Translations under genes and position numbers: made by a program
Shown: positions 43,567-52,811 of the stretch, piece after piece
Layout of the letters: each line of letters opens with the position of its first letter
Position numbering within the stretch: position 1 is the stretch's first letter
Assembly: GCF_003008425.1 (NCBI RefSeq)
Contig: NZ_PXOQ01000006.1
Coordinates: 124,001-188,000 of the forward strand
DNA length: 64,000 nt
Direction: 5' to 3'
Source: Aurantibacter aestuarii
GTDB taxonomy: Bacteria; Bacteroidota; Bacteroidia; Flavobacteriales; Flavobacteriaceae
The notes under the pieces: model-generated
What the model saw: the letters and a program-made list of their open reading frames with translations, nothing else
Database searches by the model: none
What the model was told of the DNA's origin: nothing

Positions 43567-44580
43567 TTACTCAGCAGCAACTAACTCACCAGATGCATTG
43601 TAAACAGTATACTTACCATTTACTACTTCAATAGTTGCAACAGATCTTACACCATTACCACCATTATTACTTGACCCATCAAATGCAGAGTATTCAGATG
43701 ATAAATCTAATACTGCATTAAATTGCCCAACTTTAGCCAAAGTTAAAGTCATTGGGAATGTAAAATCAGTAACTAATACATCATTATTTGTTGCACTTAA
43801 ACTTGGAAAGAAATCCCAAAAATCTACTTCTACTGTGTATGTTCCATCAGCTAAAACACTTGTCGCTAAAGAGTTTGGATCTACAGTTTCAATTAAGAAT
43901 TCAGGACAGTTCCCTGTAAAAGCATAAGCATCAAAACTAGTTAAGTAAACATCAAAATCTGCTAAGTCACATCCATGACCTTCAACTTCTAGAGTTTCAT
44001 CATCAGCAGTTGTTCCTAAAACATTTTGTCTTAGGACTTCGTAAGTGATGTCACTTTCCCAATCTAATATTAGTCCAAAATTGTCAGAAGTAAAGTTTGT
44101 AACTTCAACTTCAAAAGTATCATTTACACCAATAGAACCTAGTCCAGAACCAGTACTTCTTAGTTTAAAAACTAAAGTCTCAGTATCTTCGTCAAATAAG
44201 TCTTTTGTTGCTGTAATGTTAAAAGCCACTTCTGTTTGTGTTGCAGGAATAGTGATTTCATAACCTTCTAGACCTAAACCATCTTCAGCAGTTGTAGCGC
44301 CAACATCATTACCATCTGCATCACTAACAAAGTAATCATCGTTAGTTCCTCCACTAATTAATTCTAATTTATAGTTTACATCTTCTCTTAAACCATAAGC
44401 TAATCTTAAATTAACAGTAGTTGTCTGGCCTTCTTCTATGGTATTTAATGTTTGACCAACAATTGTTACTTCTGGTTTATCAGAAAATGTATATTCTTGA
44501 TCATCATCGATACATGATGTAAATGCAGCACTAACTAATAAAGCTGCAAAAATTGTTTTCATATTTGTTAGTTTTCTCAT
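43567..44580 (-). CDS. Surface lipoprotein with Calx-beta-like region
   Basis: 337 aa. Lipoprotein signal with Cys at 23 (AAFTSC), followed by an acidic start. Residues about 35-165 repeat the pattern of an Ig-like/Calx-beta domain (EEGQTTTVNLRL, then FNITATKDLFDEDTETLVFK). The C-terminal part (about 165-337) is unassigned. Likely outer-membrane or surface bound, encoded last in the SusCD locus. Translation could begin at M7 (44562), which keeps the same signal peptide. Stop-to-start gap to the upstream gene is 2 bases. Confidence 0.78.
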   Translation of the reverse strand: MRKLTNMKTIFAALLVSAAFTSCIDDDQEYTFSDKPEVTIVGQTLNTIEEGQTTTVNLRLAYGLREDVNYKLELISGGTNDDYFVSDADGNDVGATTAEDGLGLEGYEITIPATQTEVAFNITATKDLFDEDTETLVFKLRSTGSGLGSIGVNDTFEVEVTNFTSDNFGLILDWESDITYEVLRQNVLGTTADDETLEVEGHGCDLADFDVYLTSFDAYAFTGNCPEFLIETVDPNSLATSVLADGTYTVEVDFWDFFPSLSATNNDVLVTDFTFPMTLTLAKVGQFNAVLDLSSEYSAFDGSSNNGGNGVRSVATIEVVNGKYTVYNASGELVAAE

Positions 44581-44582
44581 AA

Positions 44583-45422
44583 TTATAATTTGGTATAATA
44601 GTTAGTATATACTCTATCTCCTGCAGCAAACCCTATTTGATAAACGATTTCAACATCACCATTATCGAAAACTTCTCCATCTGTTCCATCTGAAGTTAAT
44701 CCTTTAACTTCATTACTATAGAATCCTTGAGCTAATCCTTGTAATGGTACTGTAATATCTCCACAAATATCAATAAACGTCATACCTTGGTCTGGAGCAA
44801 TAGTTCCTTGCTGCCATCCACCTGTAGTCTGAGACTTAAATGTGTTAATATCCTGAACTGTAAATCCTTGCACACCATGATTCCACATTGCACCATCATC
44901 TCTAGATACTGCACATGTGTAATTAAAACTGTCTAGGTTAGATTGACATCCAACAAAAATAATATCGAATTTACTATTTAATGCTGATACAACTGCTCCA
45001 GCTTCACTTACCGAAGTAAGATTAAGAGTTAAAGTCGTTTTCATTGTCGGATTTAAACTTGCAGTGTTTACAATAATTGGAATGTTTGCAAATGTAGATC
45101 CTGCTGGTATAACAATTGAATTTGTAGTATTTACAAAATCAAATTCAACACCTTCTGTTGCTGTACTTGAAGCATCAACAGAGTAATTGATTGTTATTGG
45201 TGTAGAAGAAACTGAACCATCAGCACCTCCAATTAGATTTACTGGAAATTCTCTTTCAATCCCACCTAAATCTTCGAAATATGCTACTGATGCAAATGAT
45301 GTAGGGAAACCTACTACTCTTGGTGTAGCAGCGAATCCGTTATCAACTTCATCGTCTACGATACATGACACAGCTAAAATAGCAGTCATGAACATTGCTG
45401 TCATTAATTTAAATTTTTTCAT
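44583..45422 (-). CDS. Surface lipoprotein, SusCD-locus accessory (DUF1735-like)
   Basis: 279 aa. Lipoprotein signal with Cys at 20 (LAVSC), then an Ig-like N-terminal domain (about 35-155) with PITINYSVDASSTATEGVEF, resembling the early domain of SusE-type or DUF1735 binding lipoproteins. The C-terminal half (about 160-279) has no known match for me. Probably captures the substrate of the SusCD pair at the cell surface. Confidence 0.78.
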   Translation of the reverse strand: MKKFKLMTAMFMTAILAVSCIVDDEVDNGFAATPRVVGFPTSFASVAYFEDLGGIEREFPVNLIGGADGSVSSTPITINYSVDASSTATEGVEFDFVNTTNSIVIPAGSTFANIPIIVNTASLNPTMKTTLTLNLTSVSEAGAVVSALNSKFDIIFVGCQSNLDSFNYTCAVSRDDGAMWNHGVQGFTVQDINTFKSQTTGGWQQGTIAPDQGMTFIDICGDITVPLQGLAQGFYSNEVKGLTSDGTDGEVFDNGDVEIVYQIGFAAGDRVYTNYYTKL

Positions 45423-45436
45423 AATTTTTCTTTTTT

Positions 45437-46900
45437 TTAGTTACCCCAGAAAATTGTTGTATTAAAAGCGTCTGCTTGTGTCTGGGCTGGCACGTTAGCA
45501 GCGTTTCCTGAAAACTCAGAATTTGGATACATTAATCTATTTGGTTTGTCAGGGAATTGAGCTGTAGTTGGTAATGGAACTACAGGGAAACCAGTTCTAG
45601 TGTAATCAATCCAAGATTCTATTGCGTTAATACCATTAACAGCAATCCATTTTTGAGTCATGATAGACTCAATTTTGTTAGTTGAAGCAGCATAACTAAT
45701 AGAAGGTTGGTTGTAATATGTCATAGCTCCTGTTGCTCCTAATAAGTTGAAAGATGCTTCTATTCCACTATTATATGCTGTTGCAGCATCTCCAGCTAAA
45801 TAGCCTCTTTCATAAGCTTCAGCTAATAAGAAGAAAGCCTCAGCAGAAGTCATTAAATAACCATCCTGACTAGATCCTACAAGTAATCCAGCACCTAAAC
45901 CTGATAATGGAGTAGCGGCTGTTGTTTCACCTTGTCTAATTCCTACAAAGTTACCAGCGCTATTAGGTCTATAAATTCTTCCTAAACGTGCATCATTTAC
46001 TCCTGTAGTAGAACCTTGTAAAAATTGGATTGCATACTCAGATCCTCTAATAAAGTTGTTTGTAGTTGTGACGTTCCCATTAGTATCTTCTCCATAGGTA
46101 CCAAAAAATGGATTTTGCTGTGCAGCTTCTGCATTACTATAACCTGGATTGATAGTCACATCATCTGTAAAGAATGTTTCTCCTGCTAATAAAGCAAACT
46201 GATCGTTTAAATAAGTCTGTGAATCAGAATTTGTTTCAGCTCTTGTAGCTTCTCTAATTAAAATTTTAACTTTAAGTGTATTAGCAAAACTTTTCCAAGT
46301 TGCCATAGAACCACCAAATATAATGTCTTCATCACCAACTGCAGATCCAGAGTTCGAATCTATTAAAGCAATTGCAGCATTTAATTGAACGATTAAATCA
46401 CGATATATCGCTTGGTCATCATCATATTTTGGTGTTAAATTATCACCTGCTTTGAATGCTTCAGAATAAGGAACATCTCCATACAAATCTACAATATATT
46501 GCATGTAAAATGTTTTCATAATCATTGCAATAGCTTTGTGATTATTAAAATCATTTCCTTCACTATCAATAATTGTTTGAAATGGATAAATACCTAAGTA
46601 TAATCCTGACCATATACCAGCATAAAATGTGTTATCAATTGCTAGAGAAAATTCATCAGCAAATCCTCCTGTAAAAGAATTTACATTTGGCCCCCATGTA
46701 TTCATAAAAGCATTACCTAATCTATTCATGGTATTACTTTGTGTTGGGTAGATTGTTTCCATTGCACCAGCTAATATTAAATTAGCTGGGACACTTTCTT
46801 TTGTTGGATTATTTGGAGACTCATTAACGTCTAAATAATCACTACATGACATTTGCACTAATCCTAGAGCAAATAATACTATTAAAAATTTATTTTTCAT
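45437..46900 (-). CDS. SusD/RagB-type surface lipoprotein
   Basis: 487 aa, lipid-anchored at C19 (LVQMSC). N-terminal CSDYLDVNESPNNPT, helical repeats including FMNTWGPNVNSF and YMQYIVDLYGDVPY, and the C-terminal WIDYTRTGFP...PNRLMYPNSE are the features of the SusD_2 group. It forms the lid over the SusC channel and helps bind the substrate. Encoded 10 bases downstream of susC. Confidence 0.93.
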   Translation of the reverse strand: MKNKFLIVLFALGLVQMSCSDYLDVNESPNNPTKESVPANLILAGAMETIYPTQSNTMNRLGNAFMNTWGPNVNSFTGGFADEFSLAIDNTFYAGIWSGLYLGIYPFQTIIDSEGNDFNNHKAIAMIMKTFYMQYIVDLYGDVPYSEAFKAGDNLTPKYDDDQAIYRDLIVQLNAAIALIDSNSGSAVGDEDIIFGGSMATWKSFANTLKVKILIREATRAETNSDSQTYLNDQFALLAGETFFTDDVTINPGYSNAEAAQQNPFFGTYGEDTNGNVTTTNNFIRGSEYAIQFLQGSTTGVNDARLGRIYRPNSAGNFVGIRQGETTAATPLSGLGAGLLVGSSQDGYLMTSAEAFFLLAEAYERGYLAGDAATAYNSGIEASFNLLGATGAMTYYNQPSISYAASTNKIESIMTQKWIAVNGINAIESWIDYTRTGFPVVPLPTTAQFPDKPNRLMYPNSEFSGNAANVPAQTQADAFNTTIFWGN

Positions 46901-46910
46901 TTCTATTTTT

Positions 46911-49900
46911 TTAGAATGTTAAATTAAGGTTTGCTCCAAAAGTTTTTGTTGCAGGATATTGACCTGTAACAGCTAAACCACTACCGTTTCCAGATGAGTT
47001 AGCAAACTCAGGATCATGATAATCTCTGTTCTCTTTTGGTAAAACAACAAATGGATTTCTAGCGTAAACACCTAACGTTAAACCTTTTATTTTCATGTTT
47101 TTAAGCATGTCTCCATTAAATGAGTAGCTTAAAGCTAATTCTCTAACTTTAAAAGCTGTAGCATCTAAAACAAAGTTTTCAGTTACGTCTCTATACTCGT
47201 TAGAGTAGTAGTTTAAGAAGCTTGTGTAAGTAGTACCTCCAGTGATTACACTATTATTAGCTTCATAAACTGGGTTTGCAGCAGTACCTACATTTATTGC
47301 AGAGTTAGGGAAAATGAAACCTCTACGTCCATTTTCTGCAGACTCTACTAAGTGTCCAGACCATGATAACCAGTCTTTATTACCAGCCCAAAATTGGTGA
47401 CCAGTTCTATAATCCATAGTTGCAGATAGTCTAAAACCTTTGAATGTTAATTGAGAGTTTAGGCCAAGGATGTAATCTGGATTATTTACACCTAGATTTT
47501 GGAATTCAGATGTTTTTAATGGATTACCAGTAGTTGGATCAATTAAAACTCTACCTTGGTCATCTCTTTCGTATGCTGTACCTTTAATTAAAGGAAACTC
47601 TTCTCCTACTTGTGCAAATATACCTACAGCATTAAAACTCTGTAAAGCTACTTGGTCTTGTTGTCCATCTAACTTATTGATAATAGTTTTATTTGTTTCA
47701 AAACTCACTCTATTAGACCATTTTAAACCAATTTCTTTGTTATCAATAGGAGTAAATCCTAAGTCTATTTCAAATCCCTTAGTTTCAAATTCACCAATAT
47801 TAATAGTTGCAGAACTTATTCCTGAACTAAAAGAAGGTGTAGTTGTTAACTGACCATTTTCAGTTTTAGAGTTGTAAATTGCAAAATCTAAGGTTAATCT
47901 ATCTTTAAAGAACCCAGCGTTAAAACCAGCTTCTACAGTTTTTAAAAATTCATTTTGAATTAATGGGTCAACTACACTTCTTGATGGGATAAATGAGTTT
48001 AATCCTCCGTAAGCGAAGCCTCCAGGTTGAACATAAGTATCGTTAATATCATATGGGTCTACAGAAGAACGGCCAACTTTTGAATAGTTAGCATAAACTT
48101 TTAAGAAATTTATGGTATTACCTTTAATGTTTTCAAACGCTTTTGTTGGAATAAAAGATAAACCAGCAGAAGGGTAAAAGAATGATTCGTTCCCTGCATC
48201 TACATTTAATGTAGAAATCCAATCATTTCTAGCAGTTAAGTTTAAGAATAAATAATCTTTAAACCCAAGGTCAAAGTTACCTAAAACAGAATATTGTTTC
48301 TGTCTTGTTTCATTATTACTTACACTAGGCTGTCCTGTTACGTTTGAAATATTATAGAAACCTGGAATTGTAAGATTGTCTCCACCAACTGCAGTAAACG
48401 TTGATCTGTTATCTTGTGAGTTGAAACCTACGTTAGCACCAAATGTAAAATTAGAAGATAAATCATAATTAAAGTTAGCTAAGAAATCTCCATAATAACT
48501 TCTAGATCCTGTATCACTTATATCTAATCTTGATTGGGTTGTATGATCTCCACCTCCAATTTGTAACTCATCTGTGTAAGCGTTCGTATAGCTCAAGTTA
48601 TCTGAAGATACAGTTGTAATGTTTGCTCTATATAATAAATTAATGTTGTCATTAATTTTGTAAGTTAATGAACCTACAGCATTGAAATATTGCCCTCTGT
48701 TATTATTTCTTACATTTTCTCTTAACCAATATGGACTTTGGTAATATGATGTCCAGTGAAATTGATTTAAAGGCTGAGAGAATTCAGTTACTGGAATATT
48801 AGATGCTGTTTGTAATAAATCTGTAAATAAGCCCGAAGAAGTTGTACTTTGCTTACGAGTGTAGTATGTTACAGCTCCATCAGCAGTCCAGTTTCCAAAC
48901 TTTTTATTAGCTTTAAAGAATGCAGTAGTTCTATTTAATACGTCATCTTCAACAACGAATTCTGTATCTACATTTGATAATGACAGTAAAACATTTCCAC
49001 TTTCATCTCCACCATTTACAGTTACAGAGTTTTGAAAGGTTGTTCCAGTTTTAAAGAAATCTTTTATATGATCATTTCCTAAACTTTCATAAGGGAACAC
49101 TTTGTATGTACCATCAGCCTGTGGTAAACCAACTGGCTGTAAACTTCCGTCAAATTCTGGACCCCATCCACCATTTTCATATGATACATGTTCTCCATTC
49201 CAACCTTGTCCATATTTGGTTTGTCTTTGAGGAACGAAATTTACTACTTGAAATTCAGTAGAAGAATTAAAAGTTACTTCAACTTTTTCTTTATTACCAC
49301 CACCTTTTGTGGTAACAATAATTACACCATTTGCAGCTTGAGCACCATAAAGTGCAGCACCTTGTTGACCTTTAAGGACATTTGCAGATGCAATAATGTC
49401 TGGAGGTAAATTATTTAAAACCCCTAAACTTGAGATCACCCCATCAATTACAACTAAAGCTCCGTTATTCCCTGTTATAGAAGAGTTACCCCTTAAGGTT
49501 ACTTTAGATGTTGGATTTACTCCGTTATTTGTTGTGTTAATCTGTAATCCAGAAACTTTACCTGTTAAAGACTGTACCACATTAGGGTTTGATGCTTGTG
49601 TTAACTCTTCAGCTTTAACGTTTTGAGTTGAAGATGTTAATTCGCTTTCCTTTCTTTTAATACCTAAGGCTGTTACAACTACTTCTTCAAGTTCATTATC
49701 AGCTACTAAAGAAACACTTATTGTGTTTGATGCTCCTACAGGTTGCTCCATTGTAGCGTAACCAACATAGCTAAATTGTAATACATCACCTGTATTTGCA
49801 GTAATTGAGTAATTACCATCAAAATCAGTTGATGTTCCATTTGTTGTTCCTTTAACTAAAACGGTAGCAGCCGGTAAAGGCAAACCGTTATCGTCGGTAA

Positions 49901-49991
49901 CAACTCCTGAAATTGTTTTTTCTTGTGCGAACGTTAGTTGCACAACAAACGCTAGAAATAGCGTTAAAATTCCACTAAACTTTGTTTTCAT
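46911..49991 (-). CDS. SusC/RagA-type TonB-linked outer-membrane protein
   Basis: 1026 aa, a TonB-dependent transporter of nutrient import. Signal peptide (1-22), carboxypeptidase regulatory-like domain (about 24-100: ISGVVTDDNGLPLPAATVLV), TonB box region and plug (EEVVVTALGIKRKE; LYGAQAANGVIIVTTKGG), then a 22-stranded barrel ending in a terminal Phe (FGANLNLTF). The substrate is unknown: no glycoside hydrolase or peptidase is encoded with it. First gene of the SusCD locus. Confidence 0.96.
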   Translation of the reverse strand: MKTKFSGILTLFLAFVVQLTFAQEKTISGVVTDDNGLPLPAATVLVKGTTNGTSTDFDGNYSITANTGDVLQFSYVGYATMEQPVGASNTISVSLVADNELEEVVVTALGIKRKESELTSSTQNVKAEELTQASNPNVVQSLTGKVSGLQINTTNNGVNPTSKVTLRGNSSITGNNGALVVIDGVISSLGVLNNLPPDIIASANVLKGQQGAALYGAQAANGVIIVTTKGGGNKEKVEVTFNSSTEFQVVNFVPQRQTKYGQGWNGEHVSYENGGWGPEFDGSLQPVGLPQADGTYKVFPYESLGNDHIKDFFKTGTTFQNSVTVNGGDESGNVLLSLSNVDTEFVVEDDVLNRTTAFFKANKKFGNWTADGAVTYYTRKQSTTSSGLFTDLLQTASNIPVTEFSQPLNQFHWTSYYQSPYWLRENVRNNNRGQYFNAVGSLTYKINDNINLLYRANITTVSSDNLSYTNAYTDELQIGGGDHTTQSRLDISDTGSRSYYGDFLANFNYDLSSNFTFGANVGFNSQDNRSTFTAVGGDNLTIPGFYNISNVTGQPSVSNNETRQKQYSVLGNFDLGFKDYLFLNLTARNDWISTLNVDAGNESFFYPSAGLSFIPTKAFENIKGNTINFLKVYANYSKVGRSSVDPYDINDTYVQPGGFAYGGLNSFIPSRSVVDPLIQNEFLKTVEAGFNAGFFKDRLTLDFAIYNSKTENGQLTTTPSFSSGISSATINIGEFETKGFEIDLGFTPIDNKEIGLKWSNRVSFETNKTIINKLDGQQDQVALQSFNAVGIFAQVGEEFPLIKGTAYERDDQGRVLIDPTTGNPLKTSEFQNLGVNNPDYILGLNSQLTFKGFRLSATMDYRTGHQFWAGNKDWLSWSGHLVESAENGRRGFIFPNSAINVGTAANPVYEANNSVITGGTTYTSFLNYYSNEYRDVTENFVLDATAFKVRELALSYSFNGDMLKNMKIKGLTLGVYARNPFVVLPKENRDYHDPEFANSSGNGSGLAVTGQYPATKTFGANLNLTF

Positions 49992-50109
49992 TTTATTTTT
50001 TATTTGAATTAGTCTAGGTCAAAAATCATAATAAAAAGTTAATTAAACAATATTTATTGGTTAAATTTTCATTTTTTTTCAATAATTGGCTTGATAATGA
50101 CCTGTTAAC

Positions 50110-51759
50110 TTAGAAAAAAGCGTTTAAACTTAGGTGAACTTTTGTGTTAGAGAATTTAAACTCATCGTTTTTAGTCTTACCATTTGCAAAATTCATTTTC
50201 AATACACCAGCTTTTGTTAAAGCAGAGAGTCCAAATCCAAAACCATAAATTTGTGTTTTAGTATTTAGTAAAGTGTTTTCTAAATAACCTAAGTCTGTGA
50301 TGCTGTTTATAGATAAAGCTGGACTTAATAAGTAGTGATATTCAATTCCTATTATATTATAAAAATCTGCTTCTAAACTATTTTCGTTAAATCCTCGTAT
50401 AGATTTGTTGCCTCCAAAACGGTAAAGTTCATTAATTAGGTAGTTGTTTGAGAATAATTTACTAGATTCTAATTTTGTTATTATTTTATTTCTATCATTT
50501 AAATTAAACAATTGTTGTAGTTTCAATTCGATTCCGTTTTGCTTCGTTTTTCTATCTATTGTATTCCGGTTTCCATTTTTTAATTTGAGATATATACTTG
50601 TTTTTGTGTTTAAAATCCTAGAATTTAAATTTCTTTTTCTGTATTCAAATGCTGTAGTTATATATTGAGCGTCATAGTCTTCAACAAAAAAACTTTCATT
50701 ACTAGATAAGTTGCTGGAGTTTGTACTCTCATAGCTTAATGAGGTTTTGAATTTTTGATTAATGAGATAATATGTTTTTAGCTCGGTAGTAGAAAGTGTA
50801 AACACACTATCTCTATTAAAAATATTTAATCTGGCTTCAATGCCAATAGGACTCGAAAATAAATAGGGTAGATCTAAAGTTGCTTCAAAGTTTTTTTGTT
50901 CGCTTTCGTCGCTTTTGTATTTAATCTCTAATCGCTCCCCATAATTAAGGTTGTTTAATAGTACAAGGTTTAAGTATCCATTAATATTTAATTTTTTTGT
51001 TTCCTCATCAGTATTAAAGCCTATAAAACCATCAAAACTATTGCTAAATTTCTTTTTTAGGTATAAGTATAACGTAGTAGAATCTCTTGTGAATAATAAC
51101 TCAGGACTTTTAATTTCCTCTACAAATTCTAAATCTAAGACGCGTTCACTTTTAGTCTCTATTTCTTTTAAATTAATGTTTTTGTTCAATTTGTATTTTA
51201 AGTAATTTTTGAGGAAGCCTTTTGGGAACTTTTCGTAACCTTTTAATATAATTTTATCTAGTTGTCTTTTTCTTTCTTGATTACTTATATTAAGGACAGC
51301 TGTTATAGTCGATTTGTTTTTCAGCTTTATTTCACCTAAATATACTTCTGTAAAAAGAAAGCCGGAGGTTTTAATGCTTTCTGAAATTTTCTCTAACACT
51401 TCTTCTATATTACTAAATGGTATGAGGTAGAAGTTTTCATTGGTGTTAAATTTTTTTATAAATTCCTGAGAATTGCTAAGACTATCTTTTGTTAATTCCA
51501 GATACTTTATTCTGTCATTGTATTTTATGATATAATTTTTTTGAAGGCCTTTTATAATGGAATCTATTATAGTGTAATTAAGAAATCCTTTTTTATATAG
51601 CACGTCTTCTAATTTCCTGTCATTTTTATTAATTTCTTTTGTAATAGAATCTGAAACACTTTTGTTTGTTGCTTCTACGGGAGTTATTTTAACACTCTCT
51701 TTTTGTGAAAAAGAAAGTTGAAGGTGGAAGATTAATATGAGTAAGAGTTTAGATTTCAC
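50110..51759 (-). CDS. Omp85/BamA-like outer-membrane protein
   Basis: 549 aa. Signal peptide (about 1-18, GTG start), a POTRA-like N-terminal region (about 60-230: SGFLFTEVYLGEIKLKNKS, then ILKGYEKFPKGFLKNYLKYK), and a 16-strand-type barrel whose hallmark is the RGF motif in FGGNKSIRGFNENS (about 446-459). It ends with a terminal Phe, as barrel proteins do. It resembles TamA/two-partner-secretion proteins more than essential BamA because it has few POTRA repeats. It lies 118 bases upstream of susC on the same strand. Confidence 0.82.
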   Translation of the reverse strand: MKSKLLLILIFHLQLSFSQKESVKITPVEATNKSVSDSITKEINKNDRKLEDVLYKKGFLNYTIIDSIIKGLQKNYIIKYNDRIKYLELTKDSLSNSQEFIKKFNTNENFYLIPFSNIEEVLEKISESIKTSGFLFTEVYLGEIKLKNKSTITAVLNISNQERKRQLDKIILKGYEKFPKGFLKNYLKYKLNKNINLKEIETKSERVLDLEFVEEIKSPELLFTRDSTTLYLYLKKKFSNSFDGFIGFNTDEETKKLNINGYLNLVLLNNLNYGERLEIKYKSDESEQKNFEATLDLPYLFSSPIGIEARLNIFNRDSVFTLSTTELKTYYLINQKFKTSLSYESTNSSNLSSNESFFVEDYDAQYITTAFEYRKRNLNSRILNTKTSIYLKLKNGNRNTIDRKTKQNGIELKLQQLFNLNDRNKIITKLESSKLFSNNYLINELYRFGGNKSIRGFNENSLEADFYNIIGIEYHYLLSPALSINSITDLGYLENTLLNTKTQIYGFGFGLSALTKAGVLKMNFANGKTKNDEFKFSNTKVHLSLNAFF

Positions 51760-51857
51760 CTAAATTATTTTTAGTAAAAATAGTAGATTTTAATGAAACG
51801 ATAGTTTTAAAGAAGAGATTTAAAAATTAATCTTATTGAAAATTAATGCATTAACAT

Positions 51858-51887
51858 TTGAATTTTAAAAATTAATGGTTACATTTG
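51858..51887 (+). promoter_or_regulatory. Promoter of the str-S10-spc ribosomal operon
   Basis: TTG (51858-51860), 19-base spacer, TACATTTG (51880-51887): a full Bacteroidota promoter. A 5-bp hairpin (CCTCT with AGAGG, 51892-51905) lies at the predicted 5' end of the mRNA. The leader to rpsL is about 35 bases and has no Shine-Dalgarno sequence. Confidence 0.8.
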
Positions 51888-51929
51888 CAGCCCTCTAAGA
51901 AGAGGATATGTTAAATTATATTTATTAAT

Positions 51930-52304
51930 ATGCCAACAATTTCACAATTAGTACGAAAAGGAAGAGCCAAAATAACCAAGAAGAGTAAATCGGCTGCTTT
52001 AGATTCGTGTCCACAAAGACGTGGTGTGTGTACTCGTGTTTACACAACAACTCCTAAGAAGCCTAACTCAGCAATGCGTAAGGTGGCAAGGGTTCGTTTA
52101 ACAAACGGTAACGAGGTTAATGCATACATCGGTGGTGAAGGACACAACCTACAAGAGCACTCGATAGTATTGGTTAGAGGTGGAAGGGTAAAAGATTTAC
52201 CAGGAGTTAGATATCACATTGTTCGTGGAGCCTTAGACACCGCTGGTGTTGCAGGAAGAACGCAACGTAGATCTAAGTATGGTGCAAAACGCCCTAAGAA
52301 GTAA
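51930..52304 (+). CDS. rpsL: 30S ribosomal protein S12
   Basis: 124 aa, decoding-centre protein. The motifs [18 protein letters not shown] and [16 protein letters not shown] are conserved; the lysines known for streptomycin resistance are wild-type (K in TTPKKPN and K in GRVKDLPG). First gene of the ribosomal super-operon. Confidence 0.99.
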   Translation: MPTISQLVRKGRAKITKKSKSAALDSCPQRRGVCTRVYTTTPKKPNSAMRKVARVRLTNGNEVNAYIGGEGHNLQEHSIVLVRGGRVKDLPGVRYHIVRGALDTAGVAGRTQRRSKYGAKRPKK

Positions 52305-52328
52305 TTTTTAAAACTTTAAGAAGAAGAC

Positions 52329-52805
52329 ATGAGAAAAAGAGCAGCGAAAAAAAGACCGCTTTTGCCAGATCCACGTTTTAACGATCAGTTAGTAACTCGT
52401 TTTGTTAACATGATGATGTGGGATGGAAAGAAATCGGTAGCTTTTAAAGTGTTTTACGATGCAATTGATATCGTAGAATCAAAAAAAACAGACGAAGAAA
52501 AGCCAGCTTTAGAGGTTTGGAAAGAAGCGTTAACAAATGTGATGCCTCACGTAGAAGTACGTAGTCGTCGTGTTGGTGGAGCAACATTTCAGATTCCTAA
52601 CCCAATTCGTGCAGATAGAAAAATATCTACTGCAATGAAGTGGTTAATTTCATTTTCAAGAAAAAGAAATGAAAAATCTATGGCTCAACGTTTAGCATCA
52701 GAAATTTTAGCAGCAGCTAAAGAAGAAGGAGCGGCGGTTAAGAAAAGAGTAGATACTCATAAAATGGCGGAAGCTAATAAAGCATTCTCTCACTTTAGAT
52801 TTTAA
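52329..52805 (+). CDS. rpsG: 30S ribosomal protein S7
   Basis: 158 aa, binds the 3' domain of 16S r[32 protein letters not shown] and the C-terminal [15 protein letters not shown] identify it. ATG 24 bases after rpsL, before fusA by 6 bases. Confidence 0.99.
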   Translation: MRKRAAKKRPLLPDPRFNDQLVTRFVNMMMWDGKKSVAFKVFYDAIDIVESKKTDEEKPALEVWKEALTNVMPHVEVRSRRVGGATFQIPNPIRADRKISTAMKWLISFSRKRNEKSMAQRLASEILAAAKEEGAAVKKRVDTHKMAEANKAFSHFRF

Positions 52806-52811
52806 TAAGAC

